A stretch of DNA of 64,000 nt from an uncultured Eubacterium sp. (GCA_910578975.1 CAJTRZ010000009.1:33561-97560), one strand, 5' to 3'; positions 1 through 9,164 are shown, counted from the first letter of the stretch. A program made the numbers and translations. The notes: generated from the sequence alone by a model not told the origin.

Positions 1-2315
1 ACAATATTATAAGCAACAGATTTAAAACCTTTTTCAATCTGGTCACCCTCATAGATATCAAACAATTGATAACTCTCAAGAATCTTACCACCGCGCTGTT
101 CTATAACTGCCTCAATCTCACCTACTGGGATTTCTTTTGGAACAACCATGGAAATATCACGTGATACTGCAGGGAATTTTGCAATTCCTTCATATTTCTT
201 ATCAAAATCTGCCATTTCATAAATATATGGCATATCAATAACTGCCACATAGGCTCTTGTTTTCATATCATAATTGTCGCAGACAACCGGATGAACTTCT
301 CCTAAGTAACCAATGACATTTTTTTTGTAAATAATATTTGCCTGACGTCCCGGATGCAGGAATGTCCTACCAGCATCTGCATCATAACGAATATTTTTTT
401 CAATACCTACCTGACCTAAAAACTCTTCTACAACACCTTTCATTGTAAAGAAGTCTCCATCTCCATAGAATCCTAATGTAAACTGCATTCTCTCATCAGG
501 AAGGTCTGTTACAGGAAGTGCTTTTGGAAGATAAATATTCCCCATCTCAAAAAGTCTTACATCTTTATTTCTTCTGTTATAGTTTGTAGCAAGAGATGTA
601 AGAATACCATTTAATGGAGTAGTTCTCATTACGCTGAAATCTTCTCCCAATGGGTTTGAAATTGTAACAGTCTTTCTTAAATCACTCTCCTGTGGTAATA
701 ACAACTTATCAAATACTTTTGGACTTTCAAAAGAATATGTCATCCCCTGTGAAAAACCACAATATAACGCTACACTTCTGGCAATTTCATCGATTCTTAA
801 TTTATCAGATAACTTTCCTGTAGTTGCTTCTCCACTTGGCAGGGTTGTAGGAATTTTATCATATCCATAAAATCTGGTGATTTCCTCTGCGATATCACAC
901 ATTCCAACTAAATCCTGTCTGAATGTTGGTACTGTAATAACGTTTGTAATTTCATCATATTTTAATTCCAATGCCGGGAAATAACTTACCATATCTGCTT
1001 CTGTCAAATCAAAGCCAATCAAACAATTTACATAATCCGGATTAAACAAAATTGTTCTCTCAGTTTTTTTCTCAGGGTAAACATCCACAATTCCTTTTAC
1101 CACTTCACCTGCACCTAATTCTTCGATTAGCTGGCATGCTCTGTTAATAGCAGCCTCCGCATTATTTGGATCAAGTCCTTTTTCAAACTTACTTGAAGCA
1201 TCTGTGCGAAGTCCTACTCTTTTAGATGAAAGACGAATATTTGTACCATCAAAGCATGCTGCCTCAAATAAAACATCTTTCACATCATCTGTAATCATGG
1301 AATTTTCTCCACCCATAATTCCTGCAAGACCAACTGGTTTCTCACCATCACAAATCATCAGCATATCGCTGTCTAATTCACGCTCCTGTCCATCAAGAGT
1401 TACAAACTTTTCTCCATCCTCTGCACGACGGACAACAATTTTATTACCTGCAATTGTTGAAAGATCATATGCGTGCATTGGCTGTCCAAACTCTTCCATT
1501 ACATAATTTGTAATATCTACTAAATTATTAATCGGTCTGATACCACAGGCAGAAAGTCTTCTCTGCATCCATTCCGGCGATGGTCCGATTTTAACATTTT
1601 TAACTACTTTTGCACAATATCTAGGACAAAGTTTACTATCCTTCACTTCTACAGAAATATCATCATTTACATTTCCAATACTTCCTACAGCTTTTACTTC
1701 GGGTGCATGAAATGGTTTTCTAAATGTAGCCGCAGCCTCTCTGGCAATACCAATAACGCTATAACAATCTACTCTGTTAGATGTAATTTCATATTCAAAT
1801 ACAGTCTCATGAAGTCCTAAAACTTCAACAGCATCTGCTCCAACCTCTACACTGTCATCAAAAATATAAATACCATCTTCTGGTGCCTCCGGATAAAAAT
1901 CTGTAGTAGAACCCAATTCCTCAATAGAACACATCATACCGTTTGATTCCACACCACGGAGTTTGCCTTTTTTTATCTTAATTCCACCTGCTGTCTTAGA
2001 ACCGTCATGACCACCTGCCACTCTTCCACCATCTAAAACAACCGGAATCTTTTGTCCTTCTGCTACGTTTGTCGCACCAGTAACAATCTGTGTAACCTCT
2101 GTGCCAATGTTTACCTGACAGACAACTAATTTGTCTGCATCAGGGTGTTTTTCTATTTTTTCAATCTGTCCAACAACAATCTTTTCAAGGTCTGCATCAA
2201 GCCTCTCAAAGCCTTCACATTTTGTACCTGATAATGTCATTGCATCCATATATTCCTGATCGCTGCATTCCAAGTCAGGAACATATGCTTTAATCCATGA
2301 TAAAGGTGTATTCAT
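1..2315 (-). CDS. pheT: Phenylalanine--tRNA ligase beta subunit, C-terminus cut by the window edge
   Basis: Beta subunit of the cytoplasmic alpha2-beta2 enzyme that charges tRNA-Phe. About 771 codons are open from the ATG at 2313-2315 to position 1; the family is usually near 800 residues, so roughly 25-35 C-terminal residues lie outside. The N-terminus (MNTPLSWIKAYVPDL) is typical, followed by the tRNA-binding OB domain, B3/B4 editing and B5 domains, and the start of the C-terminal ferredoxin-fold anticodon-binding domain. The start is supported by AAAGGAGGG 8 bases upstream. It lies 15 bp after pheS in the same direction and shares the T-box-controlled transcript. Identification is by recognition of the translated frame on the minus strand; no frameshift is visible. 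Confidence 0.96.
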   Translation of the reverse strand, partial: MNTPLSWIKAYVPDLECSDQEYMDAMTLSGTKCEGFERLDADLEKIVVGQIEKIEKHPDADKLVVCQVNIGTEVTQIVTGATNVAEGQKIPVVLDGGRVAGGHDGSKTAGGIKIKKGKLRGVESNGMMCSIEELGSTTDFYPEAPEDGIYIFDDSVEVGADAVEVLGLHETVFEYEITSNRVDCYSVIGIAREAAATFRKPFHAPEVKAVGSIGNVNDDISVEVKDSKLCPRYCAKVVKNVKIGPSPEWMQRRLSACGIRPINNLVDITNYVMEEFGQPMHAYDLSTIAGNKIVVRRAEDGEKFVTLDGQERELDSDMLMICDGEKPVGLAGIMGGENSMITDDVKDVLFEAACFDGTNIRLSSKRVGLRTDASSKFEKGLDPNNAEAAINRACQLIEELGAGEVVKGIVDVYPEKKTERTILFNPDYVNCLIGFDLTEADMVSYFPALELKYDEITNVITVPTFRQDLVGMCDIAEEITRFYGYDKIPTTLPSGEATTGKLSDKLRIDEIARSVALYCGFSQGMTYSFESPKVFDKLLLPQESDLRKTVTISNPLGEDFSVMRTTPLNGILTSLATNYNRRNKDVRLFEMGNIYLPKALPVTDLPDERMQFTLGFYGDGDFFTMKGVVEEFLGQVGIEKNIRYDADAGRTFLHPGRQANIIYKKNVIGYLGEVHPVVCDNYDMKTRAYVAVIDMPYIYEMADFDKKYEGIAKFPAVSRDISMVVPKEIPVGEIEAVIEQRGGKILESYQLFDIYEGDQIEKGFKSVAYNI

Positions 2316-2330
2316 TTCCTATTCCCTCCT

Positions 2331-3350
2331 TTAAAACTGTCCTAAGAAACGGTCATCGTTCTCATATAATAATCTCATATCGTCTATCTCATATTTCAAT
2401 AATGCAATTCTCTCAAGTCCTACACCAAATGCAAATCCCTGATACTCCTCTGGATCAATTCCTCCCATTTCAAGAACATGAGGATGAACCATACCACAGC
2501 CAAGAATCTCTATCCAGCCTTCTCCCTTACAGAATCTGCATCCTTTTCCTCCACACTTAAAGCAGGTAACATCTACTTCAGCACTTGGCTCTGTAAATGG
2601 GAAATGATGTGGTCTGAACTTAATTTTTGTATCAGCACCAAACAGTTCTTTTGCAAACTGCTCCAATGTTCCCTTTAAGTCTGCCATTGTTACATCTCTG
2701 TCAATAACAAGTCCCTCAATCTGATGGAAGGATGGAGAATGTGTTGCATCAACCTGATCAGAACGGAACACTCTGCCTGGAGACACAATTCTGATAGGTG
2801 GTTTCGTATTCTCCATAACTCGTGCCTGAACAGAAGAGGTCTGTGTTCTCAATACAATATTTTTATTTATATAGAATGTATCCTGCTCATCTTTTGCAGG
2901 ATGATTCGCAGGAATATTCAGTGCTTCAAAGTTATAATAATCAAATTCAACTTCCGGTCCTTCTACTACTTCATATCCCATACCTACGAAGATGCGCTCC
3001 AATTCTTCCAGAGCCAATGTATTTGGATGTTTATGTCCTACTTTATTTTTCTTCGCCGGAAGAGTTACGTCAATAACCTCAGCCTTTAGTTTTGCTTCTC
3101 TGGCCTTAGCTTCTAACTCGCTTTTTACTTCCTCCATCTTTTCCTCAATGGCTTTTCTTGTGTCATTAACTAACTGTCCCACCTTTGGTCTATCCTCAGG
3201 TGCAACATCCTTCATTCCTTTCAGCACTTCTGTCAGCTGACCTTTTTTCCCGAGGATTTCTACTCTGATATTATTCAAAATACTCATATCCTCAGCATTT
3301 TTGATTTTTGCAATTGTTTCTTCTTTAATTGCCTGCAATCTTTCTTTCAT
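2331..3350 (-). CDS. pheS: Phenylalanine--tRNA ligase alpha subunit
   Basis: Catalytic alpha subunit (339 residues, normal length) that attaches phenylalanine to tRNA-Phe. An N-terminal coiled-coil region (about 1-90) is followed by the class II catalytic core. The motif 2 region reads FRSDQVDATHSPSFHQ and motif 3 contains GVGLERIALLKY near the C-terminus. A small cysteine cluster (CFKCGGKGCRFCKGEG) sits at about 265-280, as in many Firmicutes PheS proteins. It is first in the pheS-pheT operon, and its leader carries a T-box. The start ATG follows a weak ribosome site but matches the family N-terminus. Confidence 0.97.
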   Translation of the reverse strand: MKERLQAIKEETIAKIKNAEDMSILNNIRVEILGKKGQLTEVLKGMKDVAPEDRPKVGQLVNDTRKAIEEKMEEVKSELEAKAREAKLKAEVIDVTLPAKKNKVGHKHPNTLALEELERIFVGMGYEVVEGPEVEFDYYNFEALNIPANHPAKDEQDTFYINKNIVLRTQTSSVQARVMENTKPPIRIVSPGRVFRSDQVDATHSPSFHQIEGLVIDRDVTMADLKGTLEQFAKELFGADTKIKFRPHHFPFTEPSAEVDVTCFKCGGKGCRFCKGEGWIEILGCGMVHPHVLEMGGIDPEEYQGFAFGVGLERIALLKYEIDDMRLLYENDDRFLGQF

Positions 3351-3397
3351 GATGTTTATCCTTTCTATTTTATTTTTTCAAGTATACATAATTTTAA

Positions 3398-3436
3398 GAA
3401 CAGTTCGATTTCGCTACGCTTCATCTCACTAGTAAC
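3398..3436. repeat. degenerate remnant of the palindromic repeat family
   Basis: The segment contains GAACAGTTC and, on the minus strand, GAGATGAAGCGTAGCGAAATC. This resembles the side arm of the copies at 6457-6597 and 23928-23992 (GAGAAGAAGCAAAGCGGATTC). The long arm is absent and only one end is well kept. The assignment is tentative. Confidence 0.35.
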
Positions 3437-3690
3437 AAAAGAAAATCCCTGCATCTAACGATGCAGGGACGAAAAATCTAATTCCGCGGTACCACCCTGA
3501 TTCTCACGAATCTGTGAACTCTCAATATGCTTAACGCTCATCCTACGTCATTGGCTAATATCATTTCACCAATGCAGCTCCTGTGGGAAATTCGAAAATT
3601 ACCGTTACTTAAAGAACCTTTCAGCCGATGAGTCCTTCTCTCTAAAAGAATAGTAATGCTCTACTATGCACAATCATTGCCTTTTACAAT
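3437..3690 (-). ncRNA. T-box leader of pheST
   Basis: Transcript leader that senses uncharged tRNA-Phe. On the minus strand the signature AGGGTGGTACCGCGGAA lies at 3482-3498. It is followed by a strong terminator hairpin, CCCTGCATC/GATGCAGGG (3447-3468), and a T-rich run. A Stem I-like segment with AGAGAG and GGAGCTGC blocks lies upstream. The likely specifier loop reads CGAATTTCCCACAGGAGC at about 3580-3596; the codon directly after GAA is UUU, and one base later UUC, both Phe codons. The leader starts about 7 bases after the -10 box at 3697-3702. The T-box class is certain from the motif; the exact specifier triplet is inferred without folding. Confidence 0.93.
3441..3468 (-). terminator. 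T-box regulatory terminator
   Basis: Nine-base-pair stem CCCTGCATC/GATGCAGGG with a 4-nt loop, followed on the minus strand by ATTTTCTTTTG. It is the OFF state of the pheS T-box and competes with the antiterminator built on the 3482-3498 motif. Confidence 0.9.
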
Positions 3691-3696
3691 AAATGT

Positions 3697-3725
3697 ATTC
3701 TAGCACACCCCAAAGGTGCTGTCAA
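3697..3725 (-). promoter_or_regulatory. sigma-A promoter of the pheST T-box transcript
   Basis: Minus strand -35 TTGACA (3720-3725), 17-bp spacer, -10 TAGAAT (3697-3702). It is back to back with the yihY promoter, with only 23 bp between the two -35 boxes. Confidence 0.85.
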
Positions 3726-3748
3726 TAAAACATTATATTTTCCAATGA

Positions 3749-3777
3749 TTGTTAGTTTTTTGAAAAAATGTTATAAT
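3749..3777 (+). promoter_or_regulatory. promoter of the YihY-family gene
   Basis: -35 TTGTTA (3749-3754), 17-bp spacer, -10 TATAAT (3772-3777) preceded by TG (extended -10). It faces the gene starting at 3841. Confidence 0.65.
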
Positions 3778-3840
3778 CCACACATATAATATTTTATAAA
3801 CCTCGTATAATAAAATCTATAAATATATAGGAGTATTGTT

Positions 3841-4710
3841 ATGAAGAAAAGGCTTTTACAACCTATTTTAAAAATATATGATTTCTGTATAAGAATGGCA
3901 AAAGACCGGGTCGGCATATACACGGCCCAAGCTTCATTTTTTATTATATTGTCAATTTTTCCATTTTTTCTACTGTTTCTAAATATTATTGGTATGACAA
4001 GCATTACATCCCAGTCGATTATCAATCTGCTGAATACATATGCTCCTGATACTATCAAACCGCTTTTAATTCAGATTATTGAAGAACTTTATACTCATGT
4101 TTCCGGAACTGCAATTTCTATTGCTGCTATTGTAGCAATCTGGTCTGCATCCAAAGGATTTTTATCTGTTATGTTCGGGTTATATGAAATTAGTAAAATA
4201 CATCAAAACAGAAACTATTTTGTTTCAAGATTTATTTCTATGATGTACACTGTTTTATTTGTTTTTTCCATCGTTATTACAATGGTTCTTTTAGTATTTG
4301 GTAATAGTATTTTTAATTTTATGATTTCGGTGTTACCGTTCTTGAAAGAAATCAGTGTACTTACATTAATTTTACGATATTTAGTTTCATTTCTAATATT
4401 GTCAATCTTTTTTGTCATTATATATAAAATTGCCAATTTTAAACTGACTACAATACGAAAAACTCTTCCAGGTGCAATGTTTTCTGCTCTTGGATGGTTA
4501 GTTTTCTCCTATGTATTTTCTATTTATATTGATAATTTTTCTAATATGTCGTACATGTATGGAAGCCTGACCGCTTTTATTATTTTAATGCTGTGGATTT
4601 ATTTCTGTATATATATATTATTTATCGGTGCAGAAATAAACAAAAAACTTTACCCTGAAACAGAAGCAAAGTTTTTTGAACCCAGAAATATTATAGATGA
4701 ATCATTTTAA
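3841..4710 (+). CDS. YihY/BrkB-family integral membrane protein
   Basis: A 289-residue protein with about six hydrophobic helices in the arrangement of the YihY (BrkB, formerly 'ribonuclease BN') family. The N-terminal conserved stretch GIYTAQASFFIILSIFPF and the late conserved GSLTAFIILMLWIYFCIYI with GAEIN identify it. The family sits in the cytoplasmic membrane and its biochemical role is not settled; the RNase BN label was an error in the literature. The start has AGGAG seven bases upstream. It converges on the SpoIID-like gene, and the two stop codons overlap by three bases (4707-4710), so there is no room for a terminator between them. Confidence 0.88.
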   Translation: MKKRLLQPILKIYDFCIRMAKDRVGIYTAQASFFIILSIFPFFLLFLNIIGMTSITSQSIINLLNTYAPDTIKPLLIQIIEELYTHVSGTAISIAAIVAIWSASKGFLSVMFGLYEISKIHQNRNYFVSRFISMMYTVLFVFSIVITMVLLVFGNSIFNFMISVLPFLKEISVLTLILRYLVSFLILSIFFVIIYKIANFKLTTIRKTLPGAMFSALGWLVFSYVFSIYIDNFSNMSYMYGSLTAFIILMLWIYFCIYILFIGAEINKKLYPETEAKFFEPRNIIDESF

Positions 4711-6068
4711 TGCTTTATAAGTTCTACATTATTGTAGAACTTTTTTAATATCTTATCATATGATATTTTTTCTTTTGCCATCTCAATAGCCGCATTCTGG
4801 CTCATTCCACTGCCATGCCCAAAACCACCGCCATATATTTTATAATTATTACCTTTTTTTTCTATATGAATAAATGCACTTGGAAGCATCTCCATTCCTG
4901 TCCTTTCTTCTCCATTTTGCAATTTAATTTTTGCATAGATAGAGCAAAACGCCTTTCTGATATCACTTTGCTTTTTTATAATAATTTGTTTCTTATTTCC
5001 ATAAACTGTTATCTGTGAAGCAATACCTCCTTCCCCTCTTCCATTCACTTCAATATTCTTAATTGTTCCAATATCACTGCCTGTAAGATGATAAATACCA
5101 TTTATAATTTGTTGTGATGTCAAACTGGTTTCCCAACGATAAAAAGGACAACTGCTTTCATATGCTTTTGTACTGCTTTTAATAAATTTTTCAAAGGATT
5201 TCTGTTCTTTTATATTTTTTTGCTTTTCTTTCGTTATATTTTCTCCTCTTAAATATGATTTTTTTTCCTTTCCCCATATTTTATAATTTGTTGTATAACC
5301 ACAAGATGTAGAAAAATAATATGCGTTTATTAATTTATTTTTATGGGTCATAACTATCCCTGCTGTATCCTTTGCAGCCTGATAACACTTTTTCCCTGCA
5401 TCAATTCTATTATAGACCTGATAATCTGTACTATCATTTGCTATAGCATTATATTTCTTATAATCCTTTGCCTTTGATTTTAAAATATATGTTCTGGCAC
5501 ACACTGCTTGTGCTTTTAATGCTTCCATTGGAGCATCCTCTCCAATTTCACTGGATATTACTCTGGCAATATATTCCTCTAATTCAACATGATTTACAAG
5601 TACCAGACCGCCACTGGTTTTATACACATAGAATGTGTCTGCATATGTAGGCGTATTGTGTTCCACATTATGTCCTACCACACGCATTCTGTCTTTTGTA
5701 CTAACTTTCAATACTTTATTATCTTTAAAATATTTGCTGTTTCCATCAAGTTTTAACTTTTTCCCATTCATCTTATTTCTAAAATTTTTACCATAATACA
5801 AACTTAAATTTTTAGATTTTATTTCTATATTGTTATGATAAATAGAGCGATACCCATTATTCATAATTACAATATTAACATACTTCTTTTTATCCGGATA
5901 ACCGTTTTTTTCATCCTGTTTTATGATTCCTTGTTTAACCTTACTCACTGTTGAAATTTCTTTACTACTTGTACTGTTCACTCTTATAAAAGTTTCCTGA
6001 CACTGATAATTTAGAATAGTAATACTAATGATAACAATACAAGATAATGCAATTATTATTTTTTTCAT
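4707..6068 (-). CDS. SpoIID/LytB-domain protein (stage II sporulation protein D-like)
   Basis: A 453-residue protein with a signal anchor (about 5-20) followed by an extracytoplasmic region. The SpoIID signature is clear: a VELEEYIARVISSEI segment, then APMEALKAQAVCARTYIL at about 190, and near the C-terminus GGGFGHGSGMSQNAA. Family members are lytic transglycosylases or amidase enhancers that remodel peptidoglycan; SpoIID itself drives engulfment. B. subtilis SpoIID is about 340 residues, so this has a longer N-terminal portion. It is not next to other spo genes, so its use in sporulation rather than wall turnover is inferred. A second, more distant SpoIID-like protein lies at 61094-62428. 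Confidence 0.85.
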   Translation of the reverse strand: MKKIIIALSCIVIISITILNYQCQETFIRVNSTSSKEISTVSKVKQGIIKQDEKNGYPDKKKYVNIVIMNNGYRSIYHNNIEIKSKNLSLYYGKNFRNKMNGKKLKLDGNSKYFKDNKVLKVSTKDRMRVVGHNVEHNTPTYADTFYVYKTSGGLVLVNHVELEEYIARVISSEIGEDAPMEALKAQAVCARTYILKSKAKDYKKYNAIANDSTDYQVYNRIDAGKKCYQAAKDTAGIVMTHKNKLINAYYFSTSCGYTTNYKIWGKEKKSYLRGENITKEKQKNIKEQKSFEKFIKSSTKAYESSCPFYRWETSLTSQQIINGIYHLTGSDIGTIKNIEVNGRGEGGIASQITVYGNKKQIIIKKQSDIRKAFCSIYAKIKLQNGEERTGMEMLPSAFIHIEKKGNNYKIYGGGFGHGSGMSQNAAIEMAKEKISYDKILKKFYNNVELIKH

Positions 6069-6171
6069 ACAATCTCACCTGCCTTTAATTATATAGTATG
6101 TTCTCTTTATATTTGAAATACACCCTTTCAATTATATTTACGAGAACTGTTTATCACATTGCTTATTTTAA

Positions 6172-6209
6172 ATAAAAAAATAACGCAACATTTTAAAATG
6201 CTGCGTTTC
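6172..6209 (-). terminator. terminator following the 6S RNA
   Basis: The stem AACGCA(G)CA/TG(T)TGCGTT encloses a TTTTAAAA centre (6182-6208). On the minus strand it is followed by ATTTTTTTATTT. It sits about 10 bases after the 6S RNA 3' strand. Confidence 0.88.
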
Positions 6210-6217
6210 TTTTCTTA

Positions 6218-6391
6218 TGTATACCCGAGGTGTCGTCCTGCGTTTTGAGTCCTAGCATACGCCAGGTGGGCAACCGCATCTAAAGTTACTGCCTTCCACT
6301 GAATCGAGGCTTGACATCCCTTTAGAGATATAGGAATCCCTTTCATCAAACTGTAGGTTCAAATTGACAGGTTTATCAACACTTCAGGCAC
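6218..6391 (-). ncRNA. ssrS: 6S RNA (Firmicutes type)
   Basis: A roughly 174-nt non-coding transcript that binds RNA polymerase-sigma-A and mimics an open promoter. Evidence: a promoter ends just upstream and a factor-independent terminator follows. The ends pair: TGCCTGAAGTGTTG (6377-6390) with CGACACCTCGGGTA (6222-6235) forms 13 of 14 pairs including G-U. The interior carries blocks typical of clostridial 6S RNA: AACCTACAGTTTGATG, GGTTGCCCACCTGGCG and GCAGGACGACACCT. No open frame explains the region. The family call is from memory of conserved blocks and should be confirmed with Rfam RF00013. Confidence 0.78.
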
Positions 6392-6395
6392 TTTT

Positions 6396-6424
6396 ATTAT
6401 AATCTAATATATATGTTTTTGCAA
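6396..6424 (-). promoter_or_regulatory. promoter of 6S RNA
   Basis: Minus strand -35 TTGCAA (6419-6424), 17-bp spacer, -10 TATAAT (6396-6401). The predicted start is close to 6390, exactly at the first paired base of the 6S terminal stem. Confidence 0.8.
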
Positions 6425-6456
6425 TGTTTTTCGTTTTCCAATTTTTTATATTTTGC

Positions 6457-6597
6457 GACAGTTCAGCCATGCGATACAAAATCCATATAACAACTGACTG
6501 CTTGCAGGCAAGTTGTTATATAGGTTCTGTATCATATGGTGATACCAAATCAGCGAGAAGAAGCAAAGCGGATTCAAGCTGATAGCTGAACTGTTAC
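6457..6597. repeat. palindromic intergenic element, copy A
   Basis: About 141 bp. The outer stem is ACAGTTCAGC (6458-6467) with GCTGAACTGT (6585-6594). A long arm pairs GATACAAAATCCATATAACA with a near-perfect partner ending ATCATATG. A side arm holds AATCAGCGAGAAGAAGC and the matching GCTGATAG. Orientation is reversed relative to copies B-D. It lies between the 6S promoter and the pckA terminator. Confidence 0.85.
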
Positions 6598-6610
6598 TAG
6601 AAACTCTCTC

Positions 6611-6664
6611 TTATAATAAAAAGGAAAACTCTCTTCTGAAAGTACACTTCCATCGAGAGTTTTC
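6611..6664 (-). terminator. pckA terminator
   Basis: Ten-base-pair stem GAAAACTCTC/GAGAGTTTTC (6624-6633 with 6655-6664), followed on the minus strand by CTTTTTATTATAAG. It lies 24 bases after the pckA stop. Confidence 0.85.
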
Positions 6665-6687
6665 GCTTATACTTTATTTATTTTTAA

Positions 6688-8295
6688 CTAGTCTAATGAT
6701 GGACCAGCAGAAACAAGTGCCTTACCTGCTTCATTTGCTGTATATTTAACAAAGTTCTTATTAAATCTTTCTGCAAGATCTTTTGCCTTTGTCTCCCACT
6801 CAGATACATCTGCGTATGTATCGCGTGGATCAAGAATTGCTGGATCAACTCCTGGAAGTTCTGTAGGTACTTCAAAATTAAACATTGGAATCTGCTTTGT
6901 TGGTGCATTGTTGATATCACCATTTAAGATTGCATCAATGATTCCACGAGTATCTTTAATAGAAATACGTTTTCCTGTTCCATTCCATCCTGTATTAACT
7001 AAGTAAGCTTTTGCTCCATTCTGTTCCATTTTCTTAACAAGCTCTTCTGCATATTTAGTTGGATGAAGCTCTAAGAATGCCTGACCAAAACATGCTGAGA
7101 ATGTTGGTGTAGGCTCAGTAATTCCACGTTCTGTACCTGCAAGTTTTGCAGTAAATCCTGATAAGAAATAATACTGTGTCTGTTCTGGTGTCAAAATAGA
7201 TACTGGTGGTAATACACCGAACGCATCTGCTGACAAGAAGATTACATCCTTTGCAGCTGGTGCTGTAGATACTGGACGTACAATATTTTCAATATGATTT
7301 ATTGGATAAGATACACGTGTATTTTCTGTTACACTCTTATCATCAAAATCAATCTTTCCATCTGCATCAACAGTAACATTTTCTAATAAAGCGTTACGTC
7401 TGATTGCATTATAGATATCTGGTTCAGACTCTTTGTCAAGGTTAATAACCTTTGCATAACATCCACCTTCAAAGTTAAACACACCATTGTCATCCCATCC
7501 ATGTTCATCATCACCGATAAGTAATCTCTTAGGATCTGTAGAAAGTGTTGTCTTACCTGTTCCGGAAAGACCAAAGAATACTGCTGTATTTTCACCATTC
7601 ATATCAGTATTTGCTGAACAGTGCATAGACGCAATTCCTTTTAATGGAAGATAATAGTTCATCATTGAGAACATACCCTTCTTCATTTCTCCACCATACC
7701 ATGTATTTAAGATAACCTGCTCACGACTTGTAATATTGAATAAAACTGCTGTCTCTGAATTAAGACCTAATTCTTTATAGTTTTCAACTTTAGCCTTTGA
7801 AGCATTATATACGATAAAGTCCGGCTCAAAATTTGCAAGTTCTTCATCTGTAGGAACGATAAACATATTCTTTACAAAGTGTGCCTGCCAAGCAACTTCC
7901 ATAATAAATCTTACAGACATACGTGTATCCTTATTTGCTCCACAGAACGCATCTACAACATATAACTTCTTATTAGAAAGCTCTTCTATTGCTAATTTCT
8001 TACATGCATCCCAAGCTTCCTGTGATGCCGGGTGATTGTCGTTAGGATATTCTTCTGAAGTCCACCAAACAGTGTCTTTAGAATTCTCGTCTTCAACGAT
8101 AAATTTATCTTTTGGTGAACGTCCTGTATAAATACCAGTCATAACATTCACTGTGTCAAGTTCAGTTACCTGTCCTTTTTCATATCCTTCTAATTCTGGA
8201 TTTGTCTCATCTTCAAATAACTTTTCATAGGAAGGATTATGAATTATTTCATTCACACCTGTGATGCCATACTTGCTTAAATCGATTGTTGCCAT
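6688..8295 (-). CDS. pckA: Phosphoenolpyruvate carboxykinase (ATP)
   Basis: Interconverts oxaloacetate + ATP with PEP + CO2 + ADP in the cytoplasm. In fermentative Clostridia it often runs toward oxaloacetate for succinate or anaplerosis. At 535 residues it matches the ATP-dependent family. The kinase-1 P-loop GLSGTGKTTL lies at about 240-249, followed by GDDEHGWDD (kinase-2/metal site). The N-terminal region has YTGRSPKDKF, and the oxaloacetate site region EVAWQAHFVKNMF is intact. The ATG follows GAGGAA in a roughly 70-nt leader driven by a consensus promoter, and a terminator follows, so it is a single-gene unit. No truncation is seen. Confidence 0.97.
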   Translation of the reverse strand: MATIDLSKYGITGVNEIIHNPSYEKLFEDETNPELEGYEKGQVTELDTVNVMTGIYTGRSPKDKFIVEDENSKDTVWWTSEEYPNDNHPASQEAWDACKKLAIEELSNKKLYVVDAFCGANKDTRMSVRFIMEVAWQAHFVKNMFIVPTDEELANFEPDFIVYNASKAKVENYKELGLNSETAVLFNITSREQVILNTWYGGEMKKGMFSMMNYYLPLKGIASMHCSANTDMNGENTAVFFGLSGTGKTTLSTDPKRLLIGDDEHGWDDNGVFNFEGGCYAKVINLDKESEPDIYNAIRRNALLENVTVDADGKIDFDDKSVTENTRVSYPINHIENIVRPVSTAPAAKDVIFLSADAFGVLPPVSILTPEQTQYYFLSGFTAKLAGTERGITEPTPTFSACFGQAFLELHPTKYAEELVKKMEQNGAKAYLVNTGWNGTGKRISIKDTRGIIDAILNGDINNAPTKQIPMFNFEVPTELPGVDPAILDPRDTYADVSEWETKAKDLAERFNKNFVKYTANEAGKALVSAGPSLD

Positions 8296-8374
8296 TTCCT
8301 CTACCTCTTTTCTTTAATATCGTAAAATTGATGAATGCGTATCTTTCAAATACGAGCCAACAACTCCACAGTGA

Positions 8375-8403
8375 ATTATATACGAAGCCCTTTCTATTGT
8401 CAA
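8375..8403 (-). promoter_or_regulatory. consensus promoter of pckA
   Basis: Minus strand TTGACA (8398-8403), 17-bp spacer, TATAAT (8375-8380): a perfect sigma-A match. A small hairpin CGTAT/ATACG lies in the leader. Confidence 0.9.
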
Positions 8404-8460
8404 TCTTAACTATTTTATGACATGTATTTTTTACAATTTTTTTACAAATATTATTATATT

Positions 8461-8497
8461 AAAAACCAGCAAGTATCATTTCATTACTTACTGGTTT
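8461..8497 (-). terminator. terminator of the glmS-LbH acyltransferase unit
   Basis: Stem AACCAG-AAGTA/TACTT-CTGGTT with single bulges. On the minus strand it is followed by TTTTTAATAT. It lies just after the stop at 8505. Confidence 0.8.
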
Positions 8498-8504
8498 CTA
8501 TTTT

Positions 8505-9164
8505 TTATTTCTTTTCTATAATTTCATTTTTACTTTTAAAAATACTTTTCTCTGGCACAACTCCTCTTACACTGGATAATGGATAAATATTACTGTTCTT
8601 TCCTATGACTGTTCCCGGATTTAACACAGAATTACATCCTACTTCTACATAGTCCCCAATCATGGCACCAAACTTCTTGAGACCAGTTTCAATCTGTTCT
8701 TTACCATTCTTTACTACAACTAATGTTTTGTCAGATTTTACATTGGATGTAATGGAACCTGCTCCCATGTGGGAATGTGTACCTAGTATGCTGTCACCAA
8801 CATAATTGTAATGTGGCACCTGAACTGTATTAAATAATACGACATTTTTTAATTCTGTAGAATTTCCCACAACGCAATTTTTTCCTACAATTACCTTTCC
8901 TCTTACAAACGCTCCGGGTCTTACTTCCGTATCTGCATCTATAATTAAAGGGCCATTCAATGTGGCGGTTTCAGCCACTGTTACTGATTTATGAATCCAG
9001 ACATCCTCTGTAGGATGTTTAAATTCATCTAATGATAACGTTGCTCCCAATTTTATAATGAAATCACCAATATCCGCTAAAACTTCCCATGGATATGTTT
9101 TCCCTTCAAAAAGTTCTGCGGCAATTGTCTCAGTTAAATCATACATATCTTTAATCGTGTACAT
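8505..9164 (-). CDS. Left-handed beta-helix acyltransferase/GlmU C-terminal-like protein
   Basis: 219 residues, cytoplasmic. From about residue 50 the protein is a run of hexapeptide repeats ([LIV]-G-x4) forming a left-handed beta-helix. The segment TELKNVVLFNTVQVPHYNYV with GDSILG and HMGAGS recalls the acetyltransferase half of GlmU (glucosamine-1-phosphate acetylation), where HYNY-type residues bind the amino sugar. No nucleotidyltransferase half is present. It starts 31 bp after glmS with GGAGG at good spacing and ends before a terminator, so it is co-transcribed with glmS. The context supports a role in UDP-GlcNAc supply; the exact acceptor is inferred. Confidence 0.82.
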   Translation of the reverse strand: MYTIKDMYDLTETIAAELFEGKTYPWEVLADIGDFIIKLGATLSLDEFKHPTEDVWIHKSVTVAETATLNGPLIIDADTEVRPGAFVRGKVIVGKNCVVGNSTELKNVVLFNTVQVPHYNYVGDSILGTHSHMGAGSITSNVKSDKTLVVVKNGKEQIETGLKKFGAMIGDYVEVGCNSVLNPGTVIGKNSNIYPLSSVRGVVPEKSIFKSKNEIIEKK

